Shown: positions 8,742 to 16,417 of the stretch, piece after piece
How the letters are laid out: every line of letters begins with the position of its first letter
Numbering within the stretch: the first letter of the stretch is position 1
Assembly: GCA_963735025.1 (NCBI GenBank)
Contig: CAVTJG010000008.1
Coordinates: forward strand, 124,001 to 188,000
Source: JAABRB01 sp963735025
GTDB taxonomy: Bacteria; Pseudomonadota; Gammaproteobacteria; Burkholderiales; SG8-39
Direction of reading: 5' to 3'
Length of the DNA: 64,000 bases
Notes under the pieces: generated by a model
The model's input: only the letters and a program-made list of their open reading frames with translations
What the model was told of the DNA's origin: nothing
The model's database searches: none
Position numbers and translations under genes: made by a program

Positions 8742-10190
8742 GTGGAGATCCTCTCGGTCCTCTCGATTCCGCTCCTCGGGGGCATCGTTCTCGGAGCGTT
8801 CGGCCACCGGCGTTGGGCGGCAGAGCTGAACGCGGCCATGAGCCTCGCGACACTCCTGGCGGCCGTCGCGCTGACGATACGCGTGATCGAGGAAGGTCCG
8901 ATGACGGCCCTCGATGAGCAGTTCTTCGTCGATCCGTTCAACGTCTTCCTGGTCGCGCTCACCGCATTCGTGGGTTTCACGACTGCCCTCTTCTCGCGAC
9001 CCTACATGCGTACCGAGGAGCACGCCGGTCGTCTGAGCGCCGGGCGCCTGCGCCTGTATCACAGCATGTACCAGCTCTTCAGCTTCACCATGCTGGTGAC
9101 CCTCCTCACCAACAATGTCGGGATCCTGTGGGTCGCGATGGAGGGGGCGACGCTATCGACGGTCCTCCTGGTGAGCCTCTATCGAACGCCGCAGAGCCTG
9201 GAGGCGGCCTGGAAATACTTCATTCTTTGCGGTGTCGGACTCGCACAGGCCCTTTTCGGCACGATCCTGCTCTACTTCGCCGCCGAGAAGGTGCTGGGAC
9301 CTGGCGGAACGGCACTGCTGTGGACGCATCTGCACGAAGTGCGCGGGGCACTCGAGCCGACGGTGGTCTCGCTCGCATTCGTGTTCCTGCTCGTGGGCTA
9401 CGGCACCAAGGTCGGTCTCGTGCCGCTGCACAACTGGCTGCCCGACGCGCACGCCGAGGGCCCGACGCCGGTATCCGCCGTCCTGTCGGGACTCTTGCTC
9501 AACGTTGCGCTGTACGCGGTCGTGCGAACCAAGGTACTGGTGGACGGCGCGCTGGGAACGGGTTTCTCGGGCAACCTGATGATGGGCTTCGGACTGCTCT
9601 CGGTGGTCGTGGCGGCTTTCTTTCTTTCGCGCCAGAAGGACGTCAAGCGCATGTTCGCGTACTCGTCAATCGAGCACATGGGCATCATGACGTTTGCGTT
9701 TGGCATGGGCGGGCCCGTGGCTGCGTTCGCGGGGCTGCTGCACATGACGGTGCATTCGCTCACGAAATCCGCAATCTTCTTCACGGTCGGTCACGCTGCA
9801 CACGCTGCAGGTTCGCAGAGCATGGACGCGATTCGCGGACTGATCCGGCAAAGCCCGACGATCGGTTGGGGGCTCGCGATCGGCACCCTCGCCATTCTGG
9901 GTCTGCCGCCTTTCGGAGTCTTCACGAGCGAGTTCATGGTCCTCACCACGGCGATGCACGAGCACACCTGGGCGACGCCGCTCCTGCTCATCGCCCTTGG
10001 GGTCGCTTTTGCCGCCGTGTTCGGTAAAGTACAGCCGATGATCTTCGGCGAGACGACTGCGCGGCCGCTGCCCCATCCGCCGGCGCTCGTGCCGGTATTC
10101 GTGCATCTGGCGATCGTGCTGATGCTCGGTTTGTACATTCCGCCATACCTCGTTGGCTGGTACCGGCAGGCGGCGGCGCTCATCGGCTGA
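8742..10190 (+). CDS. hyfF: HyfF-type NuoN/NuoM-like membrane subunit
   Basis: Second antiporter-like subunit, 482 residues, with a GTG start immediately after the hyfE stop. It shows the antiporter-family core GTKVGLVPLHNWLPDAH near residue 222 and VHSLTKSAIFFTVGHAAH near 337, with the channel lysine and histidine intact. Together with HyfB it gives the complex two probable ion channels, so the machine is probably ion-translocating whatever its redox reaction. Confidence 0.9.
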   Translation: MEILSVLSIPLLGGIVLGAFGHRRWAAELNAAMSLATLLAAVALTIRVIEEGPMTALDEQFFVDPFNVFLVALTAFVGFTTALFSRPYMRTEEHAGRLSAGRLRLYHSMYQLFSFTMLVTLLTNNVGILWVAMEGATLSTVLLVSLYRTPQSLEAAWKYFILCGVGLAQALFGTILLYFAAEKVLGPGGTALLWTHLHEVRGALEPTVVSLAFVFLLVGYGTKVGLVPLHNWLPDAHAEGPTPVSAVLSGLLLNVALYAVVRTKVLVDGALGTGFSGNLMMGFGLLSVVVAAFFLSRQKDVKRMFAYSSIEHMGIMTFAFGMGGPVAAFAGLLHMTVHSLTKSAIFFTVGHAAHAAGSQSMDAIRGLIRQSPTIGWGLAIGTLAILGLPPFGVFTSEFMVLTTAMHEHTWATPLLLIALGVAFAAVFGKVQPMIFGETTARPLPHPPALVPVFVHLAIVLMLGLYIPPYLVGWYRQAAALIG

Positions 10191-10200
10191 GTTTTCGACT

Positions 10201-11751
10201 ATGCAAGCGACAACCGGACTCCTCTCGACCGCCGAGCGCCTGCCGGGCGCGGCAGCGGCGTACCGGATCCGCATCGAACCGGACCAGCTTCGCGCAGCGT
10301 GCGACGAAGCACGTGCGGACGGCGCACGCCTGGTCGCCTTGTGGGGAAGCGACGAGACGCCGCGCGGCGCCGGATTCGCGCTGCACGTTGCGCTCGGGAT
10401 GTCAGACGGACTCGTATGGATCACGGTGCCGCTCGCGGCCGAGCACCCCCGCTATCCGAGCATCAGCGACCTTTTTCCGGCGGCCAATCGCATGCAGCGC
10501 GCCGCGTACGATCTGCTCGGCATTCATGCGGACGAGAGCTCGGATCATCGCAAGTGGCTCCGGCACGGCGCCTGGCCGGGCGGAACGTTTCCGCTGCGGA
10601 AGGACTTCGATCCCGCAAGCCGTTTCCCGCGTGCGGAAGACCGGTATCCCTTCGTGAAAGTCGAGGGCGAGGGCGTCCACGAGATTCCGGTCGGGCCGGT
10701 GCATGCGGGGACGATCGAGCCGGGTCACTTCCGCTTCTCGATCGTGGGCGAGAAGATCCTGCGGCTCGAGGAGCGGCTCGGATACAAGCACAAGGGCATC
10801 GAGAAGCGCTTCGAGGCCATGAGCCTCGCCGAGGGTGCCCGGCTCGCCGGGCGCATCAGCGGCGACTCGACCGTCGCATTCGCCTGGGCCTACGCGATGG
10901 CTGTCGAGAGTGCCGGCCGCGTCGAGGCGCCATCACGCGCCGCCGCGTTGCGCGGCTGCCTGCTCGAACTCGAACGGATTACCAACCATCTCGGCGATCT
11001 TGGTTACCTCGGAAACGACGTATCGCTTTCTTTCGGATTCTTCCAGTTCTGGCGGCTCAAGGAAGACCTCCTGCGGCTGAACGACGCAGTGTTCGGCCAT
11101 CGGTACCTGATGGACGTGATCGTTCCGGGCGGAGTGGCGCGCGACATATCGAACGATGACGCGGGGCAAATCGTCGCGACGCTCGACCGCGTCGAATACG
11201 AAGTACGGCAGCTTCGCTCGATCTACGACGAGCACGCCGGCGTGCAGGACCGCTTCCTGACGACGGGCGAGATCCTCCCCGAGCTGGCGGCGCGCATGGG
11301 CCTCACCGGCTTCGCGGCGCGAGCGAGCGGCATCCGGTGCGATCTGCGGATCGATCATCCCGTCGCACCCTACGACACGACCCCGGTTCGCATCGCAATC
11401 CAGGAGGCAGGCGACGTCGCTGCCCGGGTCGCCGTGCGTTTCGACGAGTTTTTCGAATCCACGCGGGTGTTGCGCACGCTGCTCGAGCAGCTCCCGGACG
11501 GGCCCGTCCTTACGAACGTCGCGCCTCCTGCGCCCGGGCGAAGCGGCATCGGGTGGGTGGAAGGCTGGCGCGGCGAGGTCCTCGTCGCGCTCGATACCGG
11601 TGGAGAGGGGCGCATCCATCGATTGCATGCTCACGACCCGTCGTGGCAGAACTGGCCGCTCCTCGAGCGTGCAGTGCTCGGGAACATCGTTCCGGACTTT
11701 CCCCTGATCAACAAGTCGTTCAACCTTTCCTATTCCGGCCAGGATCTTTGA
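10201..11751 (+). CDS. hyfG: HyfG/HycE-type large subunit lacking Ni-Fe ligands (Ehr type)
   Basis: Fusion of a NuoC-like domain (about residues 1-140, ending in PLRKDF) and a NuoD/hydrogenase-large-subunit-like domain (to residue 516). In real group-4 hydrogenases the NuoD part carries two CxxC motifs for Ni-Fe. Here the first position reads GRISGDSTVAFAWAYA, with serines where CGIC should be. The C-terminus reads NKSFNLSYSGQDL instead of DPCxxC. All four metal ligands are therefore absent, so hydrogenase activity is excluded by family knowledge. The loss is not a frameshift, as flanking motifs are intact. The ATG lies 10 bp after hyfF; an upstream in-frame start at 10153 would overlap hyfF and is less likely. 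Confidence 0.88.
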   Translation: MQATTGLLSTAERLPGAAAAYRIRIEPDQLRAACDEARADGARLVALWGSDETPRGAGFALHVALGMSDGLVWITVPLAAEHPRYPSISDLFPAANRMQRAAYDLLGIHADESSDHRKWLRHGAWPGGTFPLRKDFDPASRFPRAEDRYPFVKVEGEGVHEIPVGPVHAGTIEPGHFRFSIVGEKILRLEERLGYKHKGIEKRFEAMSLAEGARLAGRISGDSTVAFAWAYAMAVESAGRVEAPSRAAALRGCLLELERITNHLGDLGYLGNDVSLSFGFFQFWRLKEDLLRLNDAVFGHRYLMDVIVPGGVARDISNDDAGQIVATLDRVEYEVRQLRSIYDEHAGVQDRFLTTGEILPELAARMGLTGFAARASGIRCDLRIDHPVAPYDTTPVRIAIQEAGDVAARVAVRFDEFFESTRVLRTLLEQLPDGPVLTNVAPPAPGRSGIGWVEGWRGEVLVALDTGGEGRIHRLHAHDPSWQNWPLLERAVLGNIVPDFPLINKSFNLSYSGQDL

Positions 11752-11773
11752 CCGCTAGCGAGAAGCGCGATCC

Positions 11774-12289
11774 ATGTACCAGCTGCTGAAACAGATCGCC
11801 AAGGTCGGCATCAAGACCGAGGCTCCGCCGGAGACGGACGAGGCACTACGCGTCATCGCCAGCACGCTCGGCGCGGCGGTGCTCAAGCACTTCGGGCGCG
11901 CGCTTGCGATTCGCCACGTCGACGCCGGGTCGTGCAATGGCTGCGAGCTCGAGATCCACGCGATGAACAGCCCCTACTACAACCCGGAGCGGCTAGGAAT
12001 CAAATTCGTCGCGAGCCCACGGCACGCCGATCTGCTGCTTGTGACAGGACCGGTCTCTCGCAACATGGAAGAGGCGCTGCGGCGCACCTACGACGCAACG
12101 CCCGATCCGAAGCTGGTGGTCGCGATCGGCGACTGCGGCTGCGACGGCGGAATCTTCGGCGAGAGCTACGCGAGCTGCGGGCGGGTCGCCAACGTGATTC
12201 CCGTGGACGTCGCAGTCCCCGGATGTCCACCGACGCCGCTCGCCATCATGCAGGGCATCCTCACTGCGATCTCGTCGCCGCGGACCTGA
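11774..12289 (+). CDS. hyfI: HyfI-type NuoB-like [4Fe-4S] subunit
   Basis: Small subunit of 171 residues equivalent to NuoB and hydrogenase small subunits. Unlike the large subunit it keeps its cluster ligands: SCNGCELE near residue 53, IGDCGCDGG near 118 and VPGCPPTP near 148. It should therefore hold the proximal (N2-like) [4Fe-4S] cluster next to the large subunit. It is the last gene of the operon. No ferredoxin-like HyfH/NuoI subunit is encoded nearby, so the route by which electrons reach this cluster is unknown. Confidence 0.9.
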   Translation: MYQLLKQIAKVGIKTEAPPETDEALRVIASTLGAAVLKHFGRALAIRHVDAGSCNGCELEIHAMNSPYYNPERLGIKFVASPRHADLLLVTGPVSRNMEEALRRTYDATPDPKLVVAIGDCGCDGGIFGESYASCGRVANVIPVDVAVPGCPPTPLAIMQGILTAISSPRT

Positions 12290-12306
12290 CGCCCCGCGCT
12301 TATCGG

Positions 12307-12741
12307 TCAGGGCTTGATGTAGGCATAGCCTTCGCGGGCCTGCAGCCGCGCGATCTCGGCAACCCCCGAGCGGACGAACCCCGCCTGCTCCACGAACTGA
12401 TCCCGCCTGAGGTTGCGCTCCCTCAGCGTGATCTCGCAGACGAAGAACTTCACATCCTGCAGCTCGAGCTCCTCGATCGCGGTCCGATATTCGTTGCCGC
12501 GCGGCGTCTTGGCGCCCTTCATCAGGAAGTCGACCCCGGCAGCGTGCGTGACGACCGCGATCCGCACCTTCGGATCCGCCTCGAGATGGTTGCGGATGAA
12601 CTGCAATCCCCGCGCCGGTTGCTCGCCCGCCTCGCTGATGTGGTACACGACCCGGACCGGCGGCTCGGCGCTTTGCGCGCTCGCGCCACCGGAAAATAGT
12701 GCGACGAACATGACGAACAGGATGGCTGCAGCGCGGGACAT
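12307..12741 (-). CDS. Secreted DsrE-like protein
   Basis: A 144-residue protein whose start at 12741 is supported by a strong GGAGGAGGGG site just upstream; the frame also runs further upstream without good start evidence. A signal peptide (about 23 residues, ending ASAQS) is followed by a DsrE/DsrF/YchN-like fold: VRVVYHISEAGEQ, then a stretch resembling RIAVVTHAAGVDFL, and a single cysteine in FFVCEITL. Such periplasmic DsrE relatives occur in sulfur-metabolising bacteria, but their substrate is generally unknown. It converges with hyfI 17 bp away. Confidence 0.7.
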   Translation of the reverse strand: MSRAAAILFVMFVALFSGGASAQSAEPPVRVVYHISEAGEQPARGLQFIRNHLEADPKVRIAVVTHAAGVDFLMKGAKTPRGNEYRTAIEELELQDVKFFVCEITLRERNLRRDQFVEQAGFVRSGVAEIARLQAREGYAYIKP

Positions 12742-12890
12742 GGACCCCTCCTCCGGTTCCGACGATCTCACCCGGCCGATCCGCTCGCGCGGCGCGCGCT
12801 TGCGTCGACGCAAGGGGCCACTGCATTATCGCGTCATTGCATCATCGCACCATCGCATCTTCGCACCGATCGAACTGCGGGCGACCGGCA

Positions 12891-13160
12891 GTGGCCAAGC
12901 ATCTCAAGATCAGCGGACTCGTTCAAGGGGTGGGCTTTCGCGACGCGATGTGCCGCGAAGCGGACCGGCTCGGTGTGACCGGTTGGGTACGCAATTGCCG
13001 CGATGGATCGGTCGAAGCGGTCGTCGACGGCCCACCGAACACGGTCGATGCGATCGTTGCGTGGGCACACCGCGGTCCACCCGCTGCGCGGGTGGCGAGC
13101 GTCACCGTCGCTGAAGTACCGGGCAGACTTACCGGATTCAGCTGGCGGCCGACTGAGTGA
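12891..13160 (+). CDS. acyP: Acylphosphatase
   Basis: Small cytosolic enzyme hydrolysing carboxyl-phosphate bonds. The 89-residue product from the GTG at 12891 matches the usual length. The phosphate-binding loop GLVQGVGFR with its catalytic arginine lies at about residues 9-17, and the catalytic asparagine is in VRNCRDGSVEAV. An ATG at 12837 would add 18 residues encoded by ATCGCACC-like micro-repeats and is not supported by family length. Confidence 0.9.
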   Translation: MAKHLKISGLVQGVGFRDAMCREADRLGVTGWVRNCRDGSVEAVVDGPPNTVDAIVAWAHRGPPAARVASVTVAEVPGRLTGFSWRPTE

Positions 13161-13175
13161 TCGGCGCGAGCGTAG

Positions 13176-13203
13176 AAAATGCGGCCGCGCGAAGGCGGCC
13201 GCA
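13176..13203 (-). terminator. Intrinsic terminator of the binding-protein gene
   Basis: A 9-bp perfect stem TGCGGCCGC / GCGGCCGCA with a 6-nt loop, followed on the minus strand by TTTTC. It sits 23 bp beyond the stop codon of the periplasmic binding protein and on the plus strand just after acyP. It is the clearest rho-independent terminator in the window. Confidence 0.75.
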
Positions 13204-13225
13204 CATAATTGTCAGGAAATCGTGA

Positions 13226-14245
13226 TCAGGGAATCGGCCTCAGCTTCAGTTCCTCGGGCTTCGCCTTGACGAAGCCGAATCCCGCGTAAGCGTCCTGGGC
13301 CGCCGGTGTCGCAAGAAACGCGAGGTATTGTTCGGCTGCGGCCTTGTGCGGACTCCCGGTTAGCGCACCGATAGCGTACGAAACCTCGTCGCGCAGGCTG
13401 TCCTCAGGCGGAAGGCTGACGCCGTCTACCTTCATACCGGCACGCTTCGCCTGCTGCGTCTCGGTCACCCAGACGATTCCCGTGTCCGACTTGCCGGCCA
13501 GAATGCGCTCGGGCGTCTCGCGGTGGTGCACGGAAGTGAACCAGTTGTTGGGGGTCGTCTGGCACGAATTGCATTCTTTGCCCGCCGAGACGTGTTCCCA
13601 GAGACCGTTCTGCTGGAGCACCTTCTTCCCGTAGAAACGCATGATTCCTTCGCTGACGGGATTCGGCATGGACGTCCGGATGTCCGGTCGGCCGATGTCC
13701 TTGATTCCCTTGATGCCCTTCGGATTGCCCGCGGCGACCATGAGCTCCATCTCGTTGTGCAAATAGATCGCGTAGGTGTCCATCATGCCCTTGGCCTTGA
13801 GCCGCTTGAGGTGACCCAGATTGACCGATGCATAGACATCAGGACGTCCCGGGTAGTCCTTGCCGCCGTACGACACCCCGCCTTTCTCAATCCCGTTCAA
13901 GAGCAATCCGGGAGGCAGCGTGATCAGCCCGACGACCGTGCCGGGAGCGGTCTTCTGGAACGCCTTCACCACGTCGTCCATGGCGAAGAACTGGTTGCCG
14001 GCGAGCCACAGGATGAGCCCGGCCTCCTTTTGCATGCGTGCGAGCGCATCGGCTCCCTTCACGACCTTCCCGTCGGCCGTGTAGAGCTTGATGTCGTTGT
14101 CCTTCTTGGGTGGGATCTGCGCGTACTTCCCGGCCCCGGCTTTCGGCGCGCCGCCCTGCTGGGCGTGAGCAATGCCTCCGGCCGCCACCGTCGCCACGAA
14201 CGCAGCGCAAGCGAGCCATCGTCCAATTTGTTGCATGCGTTCCAT
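13226..14245 (-). CDS. Periplasmic substrate-binding protein (ModA/AcfC-like)
   Basis: About 339 residues from the ATG at 14245, chosen because AGGAAGAGG lies just upstream. A signal peptide of about 29 residues ends near AHAQQG. The mature part resembles ModA/PBP type 2 binding proteins: WLAGNQFFAMDDVVKAF near the start of the fold, then the hinge region NPKGIKGIKDIGRPDIR, and a C-terminal helix region AAEQYLAFLATPAAQDAYAGFGF. An unusual CNSC motif lies near residue 218. No permease or ATPase is adjacent, so a sensing or scavenging role is possible. It is in line with the upstream DsrE-like gene. Confidence 0.7.
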   Translation of the reverse strand: MERMQQIGRWLACAAFVATVAAGGIAHAQQGGAPKAGAGKYAQIPPKKDNDIKLYTADGKVVKGADALARMQKEAGLILWLAGNQFFAMDDVVKAFQKTAPGTVVGLITLPPGLLLNGIEKGGVSYGGKDYPGRPDVYASVNLGHLKRLKAKGMMDTYAIYLHNEMELMVAAGNPKGIKGIKDIGRPDIRTSMPNPVSEGIMRFYGKKVLQQNGLWEHVSAGKECNSCQTTPNNWFTSVHHRETPERILAGKSDTGIVWVTETQQAKRAGMKVDGVSLPPEDSLRDEVSYAIGALTGSPHKAAAEQYLAFLATPAAQDAYAGFGFVKAKPEELKLRPIP

Positions 14246-14374
14246 GTCGTCCTCTTCCTGGGAGTGAATGCACCGGTCTTCTAGTTTTGACTGCATTCCG
14301 CCCACCTCCCCGGTGCCGCGGAGTGGATTGAAGCGCCGGAGCGCTCGCGCCCCGGCTTCAACTGCGATCGCCTG

Positions 14375-14824
14375 TCAGGGGCGTACCACCGCCCAGCCGG
14401 CCTTCTGCTTCTCGATGATCTCGATCACACCAGCGGGAACGTATGCGATCTTGGAATTCATCTCGTCCTTGGTCAGCTTGAATCCGCGCATGGTGTTCTC
14501 ACATGCGTAGACATGCGTGCCGGACGCGATCGTGTCGTCAACGCGGTTGGCAAGAGTCGAATCCGCCTTCAGGATGCCGATTCCGCGCCCGAATGCGACG
14601 AACTCGATGTCGACCTTGTCTTTGCCATAGGCCTTCTGGATGTTGCGAACCACGTTCAGCGCCTGGGTCCAGGTCTTCGGGTTGTCGTCGCTCACCTGGA
14701 TGACGACACCCTGCTTGCCCGCGGGAGGGGGGACGTTTCCGGTCTGCGCGAACGCGCTCGAGGTCGTTCCGAGGACCGCAATTGCTGCGATCAAAATCGA
14801 CTGGATCAGGGTTCTGCGTTGCAT
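14375..14824 (-). CDS. Secreted DsrE-like protein
   Basis: 149 residues starting at 14824 with GGAGAAGAG upstream; a longer open frame to 15082 has no ribosome-binding support. A signal peptide (about 26 residues, ending SSAFAQ) precedes a DsrE-type domain: VVIQVSDDNPKTWTQALNVV, VDIEFVAFGRGIGIL, and GTHVYACENTMRG with the lone cysteine typical of this periplasmic subgroup. It lies upstream of the binding-protein gene in the same direction (129 bp gap) and is a paralogue in fold of the DsrE gene ending at 12307. Confidence 0.72.
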   Translation of the reverse strand: MQRRTLIQSILIAAIAVLGTTSSAFAQTGNVPPPAGKQGVVIQVSDDNPKTWTQALNVVRNIQKAYGKDKVDIEFVAFGRGIGILKADSTLANRVDDTIASGTHVYACENTMRGFKLTKDEMNSKIAYVPAGVIEIIEKQKAGWAVVRP

Positions 14825-15064
14825 GCTCTCTTCTCCTTCGGTCTGGAAATTCGTGACGGTGCACCATTCGCCCGGCGAACGACCGGGTCCGAATGCATTC
14901 TTCTGACGCGTCCGGCAATGTACTACCGGCCAGCGAAGCCGGGAACAAAAGGGGTGAATGCGACCATAAGCCGATCGAGGCACCGGATCGGACCGTGGTG
15001 CATTGCAATGGCGTTTCGCGCGGATACCAGGCACCCGCCAGGACCTGCTGCAATGCCATAATGA

Positions 15065-15736
15065 ATGTTTTTCCGCCACCACGGATCGACCGGTATGGGC
15101 GACGCAACACAGGTCTTGACCTGGATCGCAGCGGGTTTCGCCCTGGTCGGCGTGCTGCTGCTCTTCGCGGCGTTCGGCGCGTTGCGCCGGCGGCGCCCGT
15201 TCGGATTTACGATTCGCGGACTAACCGCCTTCGCGCTGCTGGCGTGCGCGGCACTTGCCGCCACGCTCGGGGTCTCGACCCTCGGATACGAAGCGCTTAC
15301 CCGGGAGACGGTGGCCGCACGCGTGACCGTGAAACCCGTGGGTCCACAGGATTTCAAGGCGGAATTCCGGTTTCCCGATGGCCGCACGGCCGAGTATGCC
15401 CTGCGGGGCGATCAGATCTACGTCGATGCGCACGTGCTCAAGTGGAAGCCGCTCGCAAATCTCTTCGGGCTCCATACGGCGTACGAGCTCGACCGGGTTG
15501 CGGGCCGCTACGCGGCAATCGAGAAGGAGCGCGACAGTCCCCACACGGTGCACGCGCTCGGCACGCGAGAAGCCGCTCGACGTGTTCGACCTGCGTGGCC
15601 GGTACACCCTGCTCCGGCCGCTGCTCGACGTCGAATACGGATCGGCCACGTTCGCCCCGGCGGACCGGCCCATGGAATACGAAGTGCGTGTCTCACGACC
15701 GGCCTGCTCATCCGCCCGCTCGTGCCAGGCGGTTAG
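15065..15736 (+). CDS. Membrane-anchored protein of unknown function (two frameshifts)
   Basis: The first frame encodes two N-terminal hydrophobic helices and then a soluble domain (VKPVGPQDFKAEFRFPDGRT) as in proteins loosely annotated as cation/multidrug efflux pumps. At about 15571 an extra base moves the reading to the next frame, which gives EKPLDVFDLRGRYTLLRP and VEYGSATFAPADRPMEYEV. At about 15692 a missing base returns it to the first frame (TTGLLIRPLVPGG). Corrected length is about 223 residues. An alternative start is the ATG at 15095. No function can be assigned. Confidence 0.55.
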   Translation: MFFRHHGSTGMGDATQVLTWIAAGFALVGVLLLFAAFGALRRRRPFGFTIRGLTAFALLACAALAATLGVSTLGYEALTRETVAARVTVKPVGPQDFKAEFRFPDGRTAEYALRGDQIYVDAHVLKWKPLANLFGLHTAYELDRVAGRYAAIEKERDSPHTVHALGTREAARRVRPAWPVHPAPAAARRRIRIGHVRPGGPAHGIRSACLTTGLLIRPLVPGG

Positions 15737-15788
15737 GCTATCGCTGTAAGTGTTGGAGCTAGCGCGGCACGTACGGCCACGCGGGGAA

Positions 15789-16250
15789 TCACAGCAGGCC
15801 GGAAAGTCCGGGGGTCTCCCACCAGGTCTTCCGAACGAAGAACTTGAGTGGCTGGGAGCCGATGATCTCGTTACCTTCAGTGTCGACGACGCTCGCCTGG
15901 ATCGTGTGCGCGCCGTGCTCGATGCCTGCCAGCGAGAACTCGAGGCCGGTCTCGGTGATGGGCAGGCGCCGCCCGTTCAGCGCGAAAGTCAGCGCATGCC
16001 CGTTGGCGAGCGAAGCGGGCGCGAGCTTGACCCGGAACCACACGACGCCCCGGTCCGCCTCGACCGATTCCCCGCCCGGAACCGTGGTGATTCCAATGCC
16101 CCGATACGGCACCGACGGGATCTCCGCCGCCACCTCGGGCGTCGAGCACGAGGCGAACTGCTCGATGATCCGATCGAAATCGTCGTCCGCCAGCGCGGTG
16201 CCGGAGACAGCGAATACGAGGCCCAGCAGGGCGATACGGAAGGCTTGCAT
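15789..16250 (-). CDS. Secreted protein of unknown function
   Basis: 153 residues with a clear signal peptide (MQAFRIALLGLVFAVSG...ALA). The mature part has one cysteine (FASCSTPE) and a beta-rich C-terminal half (EFSLAGIEHGAHTIQASVVD) that resembles an Ig-like or carbohydrate-binding sandwich. It lies downstream of dnaE on the same strand after 168 bp and converges with the preceding membrane protein. I do not recognise the family. Confidence 0.6.
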   Translation of the reverse strand: MQAFRIALLGLVFAVSGTALADDDFDRIIEQFASCSTPEVAAEIPSVPYRGIGITTVPGGESVEADRGVVWFRVKLAPASLANGHALTFALNGRRLPITETGLEFSLAGIEHGAHTIQASVVDTEGNEIIGSQPLKFFVRKTWWETPGLSGLL

Positions 16251-16417
16251 GGATGGTGTCGGGACCTACGGGGAGGAAACCCTATCACGGCAATTCTCGC
16301 CATGGCAATCTGGCAAACGTGACGCATGCCAGAGCAGATGGTGCAAATACCTCCGGGCTTGGACCGATTCGTCAGATAATCAGAGTATTGCAGCGCAAAC
16401 TTAAAGTGTGATCTGGG

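Noticed and set aside
10201..11751. Calling the operon a [NiFe] hydrogenase 4
   Set aside because: All four cysteine ligands of the Ni-Fe site are replaced, with intact surrounding motifs, and no maturation genes are present.
12837..12890. N-terminal extension of acylphosphatase
   Set aside because: The extra residues come from a micro-repeat and lie outside the normal family length; GTG 12891 fits better.
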